Positions 18,135-26,120 of a stretch of DNA of 56,303 nt are shown here, piece after piece; the first letter of the stretch is position 1, and each line of letters starts with the position of its first letter. The DNA is taken from assembly GCA_964401685.1 (NCBI GenBank), contig CAYNZH010000014.1:1-56303 (forward strand). The letters run 5' to 3'. Both the position numbers and the translations under genes were made by a program. Source of the DNA: DASRQK01 sp964401685 (GTDB taxonomy: Bacteria; Bacteroidota; Bacteroidia; Sphingobacteriales; Sphingobacteriaceae). A model generated the notes under the pieces. It made no database searches, was not told where the DNA came from, and was given only the letters and a program-made list of their open reading frames with translations.

Positions 18135-20063
18135 CTATTCGTCCTCAAACTTCCAGCGGACGAAAGCTTCGATGGCCTCATACTCAGCCATACCAAGCTC
18201 GTCATAAAGACGCGCTGTCTCTCTGGTACGCTCCTCTGCCCTGACCCAGAACTCCCGGGCATCATCTCCCGGGAAAACCGGCACGTCTTTCTGGGACTGA
18301 TGCTTGAAAATCGCGTGACGCTTGCGAATGACTTCCTTGGGTGACAAGGGCACAGCCATCTCAATTTCGTGGATTGCAAACTCGTGCCACGCACCCCTAT
18401 ACAACCACAGCCAACAGTCGTGTGCCCACTGTTCCGTTTTCCTCAAGCGGACAATCGCCTCATGTATAATGTCGAAACAAATCTGATGCGTCCCATGGGG
18501 ATCCGAAAAATCCCCGGCAGCAAAAACCTGATGTGGTTTTATTTCCTGCAAAAGAGCGACGGTCAACCGCACATCCTCCTCATAGTCGTACTCGGGAGTC
18601 TGGCGCGCATTGTCATAGAAAGGCAAATTCTGAAAGTAAATCCTATGATCCGGCAAGCCCGCAAATCTCGCCCCTGCGATGGCCTCGCCTTTACGAATCA
18701 GGCCCTTTACAATCTTTAGTTCAGGAGTATCTGTTTGGTTGGGTTGTTTTTCGGCAATAAACGCTTTTGCGTCTTCATATACTTTGCGCAACTTGCTGGT
18801 ATCCAAGTCCAGGCTTTTGGCAAAATCGGTCGCAAACTCCATAAACCTCAGTGCATCGTCATCCCAAACGGCCGAATTTCCGGAACTCTGATAAGCGACA
18901 TGCACTTCGTGGCCCTGATCGGCCAAGCGGATAAAGGTACCCCCCATGGAAATTACGTCATCATCTGGATGGGGAGAAAAGATGATGCTACGCTTTTTTG
19001 CAGGGTCTCTCCTCTCAGGCCTCTGGCTGTCATCAGCATCTGGTTTGCCTCCCGGCCAGCCTGTAATCGTATGCTGGAGTTGATTGAAGATATTGATATT
19101 AATATCGTAAACGGGCCCTTTCTCCGTTGCGAGTTGTGCCATCCCATTGTTGTTGTAGTCGTCTTCTGTCAATTTCAGGACGGGCTTTTTCAGTTCCTGA
19201 GACAACCAAACAACTGCTTTTTTTATCGTTTTATCGTCCCATGCACAATCCTTGACTAGCCAGGGCGTGTCAAAACGGGTCAAAAGTGAAGCCGCATCTT
19301 CGTCGAGTATAAACTCGACCTTGTCGGACAATTGCAAGTAGGTTGCGGGCACCTCACCGGAAATTTCGCCTTCAACGGCCTTTTTTACAATTTCGGCCTT
19401 TTTGCGATTCCAAGCCATGATGATGATTTCCCGGGCTTTGAATATCGTGCCAATGCCCATAGTGATAGCCTTGGTCGGAACATTTTCCTTTCCACCAAAA
19501 TCACGGGAGGCATCGCCGCGGGTGAGATCATCCAGAGTCACCAGACGCGTACCCGAATTGGGTGCAGACCCTGGCTCATTGAAACCTATGTGTCCTGTAC
19601 GTCCTATCCCCAGTAATTGCAGATCAATCCCTCCCAGGGAAGTGATTTTCTGCTCAAAATCCATACAATAATCATGGATATCTTCTTCTTTCAGGGTTCC
19701 GTCAGGAATGTGAATGTTTTCTTCGGGAATATCTATGAAATCAAATAAGTTCCGGCGCATAAAAGACACATAACTCTGTGCCGAATCGGGATTCATCGGA
19801 TAATATTCATCCAGGTTGAAGGTGACAACATTTTGAAAACTGAGGCCTTCCTCCCTATGCATCCGCACAAGTTCTGCGTAAATTTTTACCGGAGTGGCAC
19901 CCGTAGCAAGCCCTAAAACTGCCTTTTCACCCTTCTCTTGTCTCGTTCTAATCAATTTTGCAATTCGGTTTGCCACCGCCTTAGATGCTACCAACTGATT
20001 GGGGTAAACGCTTACCGGTAGTTTTTCAAACCGCGTTTCCTCCAATAAATTTAATCTTGCCAT
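18135..20063 (-). CDS. nagB: Glucosamine-6-phosphate deaminase fused to a PIG-L deacetylase-like domain
   Basis: A 642-residue two-domain protein. Residues 1-290 are NagB-like (GLATGATPVKIY at 51-62, FNLDEYYPM at 82-90, GIGRTGHIGFNEPGS at 152-166). This domain would convert glucosamine-6-phosphate to fructose-6-phosphate and ammonia. Residues 355-600 form a PIG-L/LmbE zinc deacetylase-like domain with HPDDD (365-369) and a later DPHGTH motif. In E. coli NagB the loop is NDGHIAFNE, with Asp141 and His143 catalytic; here the Asp position is Thr156 while His158, Glu163 and Asp85 are kept. The fusion is recurrent in Bacteroidota. It may couple amino-sugar deacetylation and deamination, which is inference. 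A TAnnTTTG promoter lies 27 bases upstream. Confidence 0.92.
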   Translation of the reverse strand: MARLNLLEETRFEKLPVSVYPNQLVASKAVANRIAKLIRTRQEKGEKAVLGLATGATPVKIYAELVRMHREEGLSFQNVVTFNLDEYYPMNPDSAQSYVSFMRRNLFDFIDIPEENIHIPDGTLKEEDIHDYCMDFEQKITSLGGIDLQLLGIGRTGHIGFNEPGSAPNSGTRLVTLDDLTRGDASRDFGGKENVPTKAITMGIGTIFKAREIIIMAWNRKKAEIVKKAVEGEISGEVPATYLQLSDKVEFILDEDAASLLTRFDTPWLVKDCAWDDKTIKKAVVWLSQELKKPVLKLTEDDYNNNGMAQLATEKGPVYDININIFNQLQHTITGWPGGKPDADDSQRPERRDPAKKRSIIFSPHPDDDVISMGGTFIRLADQGHEVHVAYQSSGNSAVWDDDALRFMEFATDFAKSLDLDTSKLRKVYEDAKAFIAEKQPNQTDTPELKIVKGLIRKGEAIAGARFAGLPDHRIYFQNLPFYDNARQTPEYDYEEDVRLTVALLQEIKPHQVFAAGDFSDPHGTHQICFDIIHEAIVRLRKTEQWAHDCWLWLYRGAWHEFAIHEIEMAVPLSPKEVIRKRHAIFKHQSQKDVPVFPGDDAREFWVRAEERTRETARLYDELGMAEYEAIEAFVRWKFEDE

Positions 20064-20090
20064 TCAAAGAATCCTATTAAAAGTAAGTAG

Positions 20091-20098
20091 CAAATATA
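20091..20098 (-). promoter_or_regulatory. TAnnTTTG box of nagB
   Basis: Minus-strand TATATTTG (20098-20091) fits the consensus, 27 bases before the nagB ATG. No clear TTG is found at the -33 position. Confidence 0.45.
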
Positions 20099-20179
20099 AC
20101 GCTTTCGTTGCTAAATATGAAAAATAAATAAAGTTGCTACCGTACTCAACCCTAATTATATTTTAACAAAAATAAATCG

Positions 20180-20187
20180 TAGCTTTG
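20180..20187 (+). promoter_or_regulatory. TAnnTTTG box of the pyruvate dehydrogenase E1 beta gene
   Basis: TAGCTTTG (20180-20187) fits the consensus, 34 bases before the ATG at 20222. The -33 region is T-rich but has no clear TTG. Confidence 0.5.
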
Positions 20188-20221
20188 CATGTTGAAATGA
20201 ACACCCTTTAGACTGTCATTA

Positions 20222-21208
20222 ATGAGAGAAATACAATTCAGAGAAGCACTTCGTGAAGCGATGACCGAAGAAATGCGCAAAGACGAAAAAGTTTTTTTAA
20301 TGGGCGAAGAAGTCGCTGAGTATAATGGCGCGTACAAAGTCAGCCAAGGCATGCTGGATGAATTTGGGCCCCAACGTGTTATAGACACCCCCATCTCAGA
20401 GCTGGGTTTTGCCGGAATTGGTGTAGGCGCGGCGATGAACGGCTTGAAGCCCATCATCGAATTTATGACTTTCAACTTTTCACTGGTCGCGATCGATCAA
20501 GTGATAAACTCTGCGGCAAAAATGAACTCTATGAGTGGCGGACAGTTCCCTATACCTATGGTATTCAGGGGCCCGACTGGAAATGCCGGTCAGCTCGCTG
20601 CCCAGCACTCTCAGAATTTCGAAAACTGGTATGCGAATACGCCTGGATTGAAAGTCGTCGTTCCGTCAAATCCCTACGATGCGAAAGGCCTTTTGAAGCA
20701 GTCAATAATAGATCCGGATCCAGTGATTTTTATGGAATCCGAAGTGATGTACGGTGATAAAGGAAATGTCCCGGAGGAAGAATACTATTTGGAACTCGGT
20801 AAAGCACATACTATACAAGAAGGTAAGGACGTGACCATCGTGTCATTTGGAAAAATGATCCCAAGGGTAGTAATTCCCGCTTTGGCAGAATTGGAAAAAG
20901 AGGGTGTTCAAGCAGAATTGATCGACCTTCGCTCGGTCAGGCCTATTGACTATGCAGCGATCATCGCTTCGGTCAAAAAGACCAACCGTCTGGTGATCGT
21001 GGAAGAAGCCTGGCCTCTGGCATCAATCTCCTCAGAGATTGCCTACAAAATCCAGAAAGAAGCCTTCGACTATCTCGATGCACCGATTGCCCGTATCACT
21101 TCAGCAGACGTACCTTTACCTTATGCTCCCAACCTCATTCAGGCGGCACTTCCGAGCGTAGAAAAGGTAGTCAAAGCGGCAAAAGAGGCCATGTATATCA
21201 AAAAATAA
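20222..21208 (+). CDS. pdhB: Pyruvate dehydrogenase E1 component subunit beta
   Basis: A 328-residue beta subunit of the thiamine-diphosphate-dependent E1 heterotetramer, which decarboxylates pyruvate and passes the acetyl group to E2. MREIQFREALREAMTEEM, GEEVAEYNGAYKVSQGM, DTPISELGFAGIGVGAAM and the RGPTGNAGQLAAQHSQNFENWYAN region in two halves are all typical of PdhB-type proteins. The gene has its own promoter and stands apart from pdhA and pdhC, which are not in the window. Separate E1-alpha and E1-beta loci are common in this phylum. A branched-chain 2-oxoacid E1 beta is the alternative, but the resemblance is strongest to the pyruvate form. Confidence 0.93.
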   Translation: MREIQFREALREAMTEEMRKDEKVFLMGEEVAEYNGAYKVSQGMLDEFGPQRVIDTPISELGFAGIGVGAAMNGLKPIIEFMTFNFSLVAIDQVINSAAKMNSMSGGQFPIPMVFRGPTGNAGQLAAQHSQNFENWYANTPGLKVVVPSNPYDAKGLLKQSIIDPDPVIFMESEVMYGDKGNVPEEEYYLELGKAHTIQEGKDVTIVSFGKMIPRVVIPALAELEKEGVQAELIDLRSVRPIDYAAIIASVKKTNRLVIVEEAWPLASISSEIAYKIQKEAFDYLDAPIARITSADVPLPYAPNLIQAALPSVEKVVKAAKEAMYIKK

Positions 21209-21211
21209 CGC

Positions 21212-21252
21212 TTATTTTAGGTATTTATCGTAAAAATCCAGGTCTAAAATAA
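21212..21252 (+). terminator. AT-rich inverted repeat after pdhB
   Basis: TTATTTTAG (21212-21220) and CTAAAATAA (21244-21252) form a nine-base perfect repeat with a 23-base loop, four bases past the pdhB stop and followed by T-rich sequence. The AT-rich stem makes it a weak terminator candidate. Confidence 0.35.
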
Positions 21253-21291
21253 ATATTTCGTATTTTATTTCAGGAATTCATTTTAAACCTC

Positions 21292-21299
21292 TACTTTTG
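21292..21299 (+). promoter_or_regulatory. TAnnTTTG box of the HU gene
   Basis: TACTTTTG (21292-21299) fits the -7 consensus and leaves a leader of about 55-60 bases before the HU ATG at 21362. No good -33 TTG is visible. Confidence 0.5.
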
Positions 21300-21361
21300 C
21301 ATCCCCAAGCCGAAAGATGCTTAATGGTTGAAAAATAAATAATTACAAAACGTATCATAAT

Positions 21362-21652
21362 ATGACTAAGGCAGAAATTATAGCGGAAATCTCTAACAAA
21401 ACAGGATTAGAGAAAGTTGATGTGCAAGAAACCGTAGAGGCTTTCTTCAAAGTTGTTAAAAACGCCATGATCGAAGGCGAAAACGTTTACGTGAGAGGTT
21501 TTGGTAGCTTCGTGGTCAAGAAGAGAGCAGAGAAAACTGCAAGAAATATCTCTAAAAACACCGCTATTATTATTCCAGCGCACTACGTGCCCAGCTTCAA
21601 GCCTGCAAAAGCTTTTGTGGAAAAAGTAAAAACCGGAAACAAAGTAAAGTAA
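21362..21652 (+). CDS. HU family DNA-binding protein
   Basis: A 96-residue nucleoid protein that bends DNA as a dimer. The two N-terminal helices (MTKAEIIAEISNKTGLEK…) and the GFGSFVVKKRAEKTARN beta arm are clear. The usual GRNPxTG signature is altered to ARNISKNTAII, a form common for Bacteroidota HU. It opens a cluster with a TPR membrane protein, a 29-residue ribosomal-type protein and RNase G. The mutY and ssb genes stand nearby in the opposite direction; HU, rng and mutY are neighbours in many genomes of this phylum. A strong promoter would be expected and a TAnnTTTG box is present. Confidence 0.95.
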   Translation: MTKAEIIAEISNKTGLEKVDVQETVEAFFKVVKNAMIEGENVYVRGFGSFVVKKRAEKTARNISKNTAIIIPAHYVPSFKPAKAFVEKVKTGNKVK

Positions 21653-21675
21653 GCAATTTCCATGGCTGAGGTCGT

Positions 21676-22512
21676 ATGTTGAAAAGGAACCAAATAATCG
21701 CAATCGTAGGAGTCGTCATTTTGATGGTGGTCCTATTGAGTCGGCCGATTACGGTACTAAGAAACACACAGGACGAAGCCGCCGGAACGGAATTAAACCC
21801 TGCGGATGGGATCACTTACGATTCTGAGTCACAACGGGCTAAAATCGGACTGAATGCCTCTCTGATCCAAGAAATCGAGCGATTGGAGGAGAAAAGAAGC
21901 CCGAATCTGAGCAAGGAGGAACAACTGGATCTTCTGAAGAATCTTGCGGCCAAGTGGGACGATGTAGACAAATCATCCCCTCTTGGCTTTTTGTTTCAGG
22001 AAATGGCGACGTTAGAACCTCGTTTTGAACACTGGTTTCAAGCGGGCGAACATTATCGCGCTGCCTATACCAATCTTCAGGATGAAACTATAGCTTCAGT
22101 CCTGAAACAAAGGGCCATCCTCGCTTACGAACAATCCCTGGAACTCGAACCTGAAAATCTCGAGGCAAAAACGGGGTTGGGAAGCGCCTACGTCAGTGGC
22201 AGCGCCAGCCCTATGGTCGGGATTGCTTTACTGCAAGAGGTTGTGGAAAAAGAGCCGCAGCACCTGAGCGCCAACAAAGCGCTGGGGTTGTTCTCCATGC
22301 AGTCGCGGCAGTTTGACAGGGCAATAACGCGATTCCAAACAGTGGTTTCTATCGAGCCAGACGCGGAATCCTATTTTTACCTGGCCACAAGTTACGAAAA
22401 TATTGGGTTGAAAAACGAAGCGATCCAAGCTTTTACCGAAAGTAAAAGACTAGCTGCCGATCCAACCCTAAACCAATTCATCGACAAGAAAATCGAAGAA
22501 TTGAGTCAATAA
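21676..22512 (+). CDS. Membrane-anchored tetratricopeptide-repeat protein
   Basis: A 278-residue protein with one N-terminal membrane segment (about residues 5-22, basic residues before it), a charged linker, and TPR-like helices from about residue 95 to the end (LAYEQSLELEPENLEAKTGL, AITRFQTVVSIEPDAE). It starts 23 bases after HU and is followed by the 29-residue basic protein. Its topology suggests that the repeats face the periplasm or cytoplasm as a docking scaffold. The partner is unknown. The position between HU and rng suggests an unlinked housekeeping role; no enzyme motif is present. Confidence 0.8.
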   Translation: MLKRNQIIAIVGVVILMVVLLSRPITVLRNTQDEAAGTELNPADGITYDSESQRAKIGLNASLIQEIERLEEKRSPNLSKEEQLDLLKNLAAKWDDVDKSSPLGFLFQEMATLEPRFEHWFQAGEHYRAAYTNLQDETIASVLKQRAILAYEQSLELEPENLEAKTGLGSAYVSGSASPMVGIALLQEVVEKEPQHLSANKALGLFSMQSRQFDRAITRFQTVVSIEPDAESYFYLATSYENIGLKNEAIQAFTESKRLAADPTLNQFIDKKIEELSQ

Positions 22513-22548
22513 TCATTATCAAAGTATTCATTTAAAAAAAATTAAGCT

Positions 22549-22638
22549 ATGCCAAGCGGAAAAAAACGTAAAAGACACAAAATGGCTACTCACAAACGTA
22601 AGAAGCGTTTAAGAAAGAACAGGCACAAGAAGAAATAA
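22549..22638 (+). CDS. 29-residue basic protein of the AURKAIP1/COX24 (mS38/bS22-like) type
   Basis: A 29-codon frame, ATG at 22549 and TAA at 22636-22638, encoding a peptide that is more than half lysine and arginine (MPSGKKRKRHKMATHKRKKR… ending in KNRHKKK). The pattern KMxTHKRKKRLRKNRHKKK is that of the COX24/AURKAIP1 C-terminal domain, found in mitochondrial ribosomal protein mS38 and in small-subunit protein bS22 of actinobacteria. Bacteroidota genomes carry a similar short protein. It lies 36 bases after the TPR gene and is too short for most gene callers. Ribosome binding is inferred from the family and from composition. Confidence 0.82.
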   Translation: MPSGKKRKRHKMATHKRKKRLRKNRHKKK

Positions 22639-22775
22639 GCTGCTGTTCTGGTGACCGAGGCCGAGTGCATTCGGCGCTTTGGGTGCAGGGTATATTAAAT
22701 TGAGCGCGGCTTCGTCCCAATCTAACTCAACCTTGTATATTGATCCTGAGCGCTGAGACACACGATTTTCGGCAA

Positions 22776-22836
22776 TTTAAACGTCTTTTTATGGTTTAAA
22801 AAGGGCAGAGACTGTTAATATCAATTCTTTCTCTGC
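22776..22836 (+). promoter_or_regulatory. Two tandem hairpins in the rng leader
   Basis: TTTAAAC (22776-22782) pairs with GTTTAAA (22794-22800), and GCAGAGA (22805-22811) pairs with TCTCTGC (22830-22836). Both repeats are perfect seven-base stems lying just upstream of the rng TTG start. Enterobacterial rne is autoregulated through a structured leader, so a similar role is possible here but is inference. Confidence 0.4.
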
Positions 22837-22855
22837 TTCTAAAATAAGGTAGCTG

Positions 22856-24409
22856 TTGGTAAAGGAATTAATTATCGATTCAACCCCGGACAAAGGGGTG
22901 ACTATTGCTTTACTTCAGGACAAACAACTTGTAGAGCTCAATAAAGAGCAAGCAAACAACAATTACGCAGTCGGAGATATTTACCTGGGCAGGATAAAAA
23001 AGATCATGCCAGGATTGAATGCTGCCTTCGTCGATGTTGGTTATTCTAAAGATGCTTTTTTGCATTACCTAGATTTAGGTCCTCAGGTTCAGTCTCTAAT
23101 AAAGCTGACCAAGCTCGTAAAGAACGGCAGTTACAAGGAAAAACTGCTCAATAGTTTAGTATTAGAAAAGGACATCAACAAAGCCGGTAAAATTTCCGAG
23201 GTTCTGACTCGGAATATGGTTATACCGGTTCAAATTGCGAAGGAACCCATCTCTACAAAGGGTCCTCGCCTGAGTTCTGATTTGTCGATTGCAGGACGAT
23301 TCGTCGTCCTTGTACCGTTTTCAAGCACAGTCTCAATCTCCAAAAGGATCAAAGGCAGTGCGGAACGCAATCGCTTAAAAAAGATTGTAGAAGGGATCAA
23401 GCCCAAAAACTTTGGTGTCATCATCCGTACTGTTTCCGAAGGCAAGGGCGTGGAGGAACTGCAGAAGGATTTGCTTGATCTCATATCCAAGTGGGAACTA
23501 TTTACTAAAAGACTGCGAAACATCGAAGCGCCCAAGAAGATACTGGGTGAGATGGATCGGACGTCGACCATTCTGAGAGATCTGCTCACGGATGAATTCT
23601 CCAGCATCACTGTAAATGATTCGCTCATCTACGAGGAAACGAAATCCTACATACAGAGCATCTCCCCGGATCTGGAAAAAATCGTCAAACTCTACAAGCA
23701 TAAAGAACCCATTTTCGAACACTTCGGTGTGGAACGGCAGATAAAAGCTGCTTTTGGAAAAACCGTGAATTTGCACGGGGGCGCTTATTTGGTCATAGAG
23801 CACACCGAAGCACTGCACGTGATCGATGTCAATAGCGGAAACAGAACCGCTAACAAGGAAAATCAGGAAGAAAACGCGCTGCAAGTCAATATGGAAGCAG
23901 CCAAGGAAATTGCGAGACAATTGCGGTTGCGCGACATGGGCGGGATAGTCGTCATCGACTTTATCGACATGCACAAGGCGACAAATCGCAAGGAACTACA
24001 CTCCTTCCTAAAGCAATGCATGGCGAGCGATCGCGCGCGCCACACCATACTGCCACCGAGTAAATTTGGCCTGGTACAGATCACCAGACAGAGGGTCAGG
24101 CCCGAGATGACTATAGTGACCAGCGAAAAGTGCCATGCCTGCGAAGGAACAGGGCAAATCCGGTCCAGCATCGTGCTGATGGACGATATAGAGAACAATC
24201 TGAGCTTTATATTCCACGAACAGAACGAGAAGGACATTACGTTATGTGTGCATCCGTACATTTACACCTTTTTGAAATCGGGATGGATATCGAAACGAAT
24301 GAAGTGGTACTTCAAATTCAAGCACTGGATAAAACTGAAGCCTGTTGCATCCTATCACATGACAGAATTCCATTTTTATAATGGCAAAGATGTAGAAATC
24401 AAGCTTTAG
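22856..24409 (+). CDS. rng: Ribonuclease G/E family endoribonuclease
   Basis: A 517-residue RNase G-type enzyme that processes rRNA and mRNA. The S1 RNA-binding domain (YAVGDIYLGRIKKIMPGLNAAFVDVG) is near residue 40-65. The metal-binding catalytic aspartates lie in DVNSG (about 325) and DFIDM (about 366). The zinc-link cysteines are in CHACEGTG (about 426). The length fits RNase G without the RNase E scaffold. The start is TTG at 22856 with the expected MVKELIIDSTP-type beginning and no ATG nearby. A 217-base leader with two hairpins separates it from the small basic protein gene, so it may have its own regulation. Confidence 0.96.
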   Translation: MVKELIIDSTPDKGVTIALLQDKQLVELNKEQANNNYAVGDIYLGRIKKIMPGLNAAFVDVGYSKDAFLHYLDLGPQVQSLIKLTKLVKNGSYKEKLLNSLVLEKDINKAGKISEVLTRNMVIPVQIAKEPISTKGPRLSSDLSIAGRFVVLVPFSSTVSISKRIKGSAERNRLKKIVEGIKPKNFGVIIRTVSEGKGVEELQKDLLDLISKWELFTKRLRNIEAPKKILGEMDRTSTILRDLLTDEFSSITVNDSLIYEETKSYIQSISPDLEKIVKLYKHKEPIFEHFGVERQIKAAFGKTVNLHGGAYLVIEHTEALHVIDVNSGNRTANKENQEENALQVNMEAAKEIARQLRLRDMGGIVVIDFIDMHKATNRKELHSFLKQCMASDRARHTILPPSKFGLVQITRQRVRPEMTIVTSEKCHACEGTGQIRSSIVLMDDIENNLSFIFHEQNEKDITLCVHPYIYTFLKSGWISKRMKWYFKFKHWIKLKPVASYHMTEFHFYNGKDVEIKL

Positions 24410-24432
24410 GAACGATAAACGCAAATAATAGG

Positions 24433-24478
24433 AAATCGATCTGTGAGGAACTTACTGAACCCCGCAGGTCGATTTTTT
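24433..24478 (+). terminator. Terminator between rng and ssb
   Basis: AAATCGATCTG (24433-24443) pairs with CAGGTCGATTT (24465-24475), with one G-U pair, and a T run follows to 24478. The A-rich flank on the other side could let it also serve the convergent ssb transcript. Confidence 0.7.
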
Positions 24479-24500
24479 CTTTGTGGGATGTTGATATCCT

Positions 24501-24920
24501 TTAGAATAAGGAATCGTCGTCCTGATTTTCCTTGAAATTGACCTCTTCCTCGCCGTCACTGCTTTCTGAATCAGCATCCCTTTCAAAATCGCTCTTGCGG
24601 CCGAGCATGGTGAAATTATCGGCCACAATCTCAGTGGTATAGCGACGAATCCCTTCTTTGTCTTCATAATTTCTGGTTCGCAGCTTCCCTTCGATGTAGA
24701 CCAGTTTGCCTTTCTTCAAATACTTGGCTGCGATGTCGGCCAAGCCTCTCCATATCACAATATTATGCCACTCCGTCTGCTCCATTCTCTTGCCGTCTTT
24801 ACTATAATTTTCCGTCGTTGCCAAAGGAAAACTAGCAACGGTAACATTGCCCTCCAAATACCTGACCTGCGGGTCTTTACCCAGGTGTCCTACTAAAATG
24901 ACTTTATTGACGCTAGACAT
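24501..24920 (-). CDS. ssb: Single-stranded DNA-binding protein
   Basis: A 139-residue SSB. The OB fold occupies residues 1-105 (MSSVNKVILVGHLGKDPQVRY, WHNIVIWRGLADIAAKYLKKG). An acidic linker follows and the acidic tip reads DDDSLF, a variant of the usual DDDIPF, which recruits repair and replication partners. It lies 12 bases downstream of mutY on the same strand, so the two are probably co-transcribed. This mutY–ssb pairing is frequent in the phylum. Confidence 0.97.
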   Translation of the reverse strand: MSSVNKVILVGHLGKDPQVRYLEGNVTVASFPLATTENYSKDGKRMEQTEWHNIVIWRGLADIAAKYLKKGKLVYIEGKLRTRNYEDKEGIRRYTTEIVADNFTMLGRKSDFERDADSESSDGEEEVNFKENQDDDSLF

Positions 24921-24932
24921 AAGAAAAAGGTT

Positions 24933-26003
24933 TTATAACGTTAGTATCCCCAAATATTTCTCTAAAAAGGCTGAGATGAGTCTGGGTTTTGCTAATTTAT
25001 TCAATTTTTCGACTTCTACCAAATTCCAGCCCAAGTTTTTTCCACAAAAATGCTGGGACGCGTCGATCAAAACCAACTGAGCATGAATGCGCTGGTGGCT
25101 AAGCAAATGTTTTACAACAGGTCCTGCTAGCTGGAAACCGGCATCCGCACCAAAGTAAAGCTTGGCCAGCTCCAGGATTTTACCATCGAAATCCTCAGCC
25201 TTGAAGTCTGCCTCAGTCATCTCAACCAGAGGCAATTGATAAAGGTTGGCCCAAATATCGCGGGTGTCGCGCTTATGGACCAGCACTTGGTCTCCCTCTC
25301 TATATAGAAAATAAACGAAAAAACGGTTCTTTACGGGTTTTGCCTTTAGCTTGACCGGAAGTTTTCCGACTATGTCTTGGGCAAAAGCAACACATTCGGA
25401 GCGGAGCACGCACTGCTCGCAGCAGGGGTTTCTGGGTACACATTGCAACGCGCCAAACTCCATTATGGCCTGATTGTGCAGTCCTGGAAACTCTCGGTCC
25501 AATAAGCGGTCGGCAGCTCGTTGGAATTCTTTGGCCCCGGCCGAAGAATTGATCGGTGTATCTATCCCCAGGTATCTGGATATCACCCGAAAGACATTGC
25601 CGTCCACGACCGCCCTGGGTTCGGCTGCCGCGAAAGAAGCGACAGCACCAGCTGTATACGGTCCTACCCCTTTCAGGGCTTTTAAACGTTGGTAATCGCG
25701 TGGGAAAACACCTCCATGATCTGTCATCACGGATTTGGCAGCTGAATGCATGTTCCGGGCGCGGGAATAATAGCCTAACCCTTCCCATAGTTTCAAAATT
25801 TCATCCTCGGAAGCCTCCGCGAGGGAGGCCACATCAGGGAAACGATCGACAAATGCGTGAAAATACGGAAGACCCTGCTCCACCCGGGTTTGTTGCAAAA
25901 TCACTTCAGACAGCCAAATGATATAGGGATCGCGGGTATCTCGCCAAGGCAAATCACGTTTATGATCATGGTACCATCGGATGATCTCCTTTGAAAAATA
26001 CAT
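24933..26003 (-). CDS. mutY: A/G-specific adenine glycosylase
   Basis: A 356-residue base-excision enzyme that removes adenine mispaired with 8-oxoguanine. The helix-hairpin-helix-GPD region (LKALKGVGPYTAGAVASFA, then VVDGNVFRVISRYL with the catalytic Asp) and the iron-sulfur cysteines (CVPRNPCCEQCVLRSEC) are intact. A C-terminal NUDIX-like domain for 8-oxoguanine recognition follows. The frame is open 21 codons upstream of the chosen ATG at 26003 (MYFSKEIIRWYHDHKRDLPWR), but that extension is not conserved enzyme sequence. A near-consensus -7 box ends three bases before 26003. Confidence 0.96.
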   Translation of the reverse strand: MYFSKEIIRWYHDHKRDLPWRDTRDPYIIWLSEVILQQTRVEQGLPYFHAFVDRFPDVASLAEASEDEILKLWEGLGYYSRARNMHSAAKSVMTDHGGVFPRDYQRLKALKGVGPYTAGAVASFAAAEPRAVVDGNVFRVISRYLGIDTPINSSAGAKEFQRAADRLLDREFPGLHNQAIMEFGALQCVPRNPCCEQCVLRSECVAFAQDIVGKLPVKLKAKPVKNRFFVYFLYREGDQVLVHKRDTRDIWANLYQLPLVEMTEADFKAEDFDGKILELAKLYFGADAGFQLAGPVVKHLLSHQRIHAQLVLIDASQHFCGKNLGWNLVEVEKLNKLAKPRLISAFLEKYLGILTL

Positions 26004-26006
26004 ATA

Positions 26007-26014
26007 CAAACATC
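26007..26014 (-). promoter_or_regulatory. Near-consensus -7 box directly before mutY
   Basis: Minus-strand GATGTTTG (26014-26007) differs from TAnnTTTG at one base and ends three bases before the ATG at 26003, the same spacing as at gltX, yjjG and clpS. Confidence 0.3.
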
Positions 26015-26093
26015 TAAAAAAATGGGCAGATTTCCCAGCGTGAGAAGAAAAGATTGAAACTGTCAAACTGTCACGCTTTTGGTTTTTTATTAC

Positions 26094-26101
26094 TAACTTT
26101 G
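26094..26101 (+). promoter_or_regulatory. TAnnTTTG box of miaB
   Basis: TAACTTTG (26094-26101) fits the consensus and lies 19 bases before the miaB ATG. It would drive the miaB–sigma-54 activator–lptE–TPR–secG run. Confidence 0.5.
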
Positions 26102-26120
26102 TAACTTAAATAGTTGAAGC

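Noticed and set aside
22639..22855. Small RNA or tRNA gene in the gap before rng
   Set aside because: Only two short hairpins are seen, with no cloverleaf, no conserved tRNA T-arm sequence and no terminator-ended unit.
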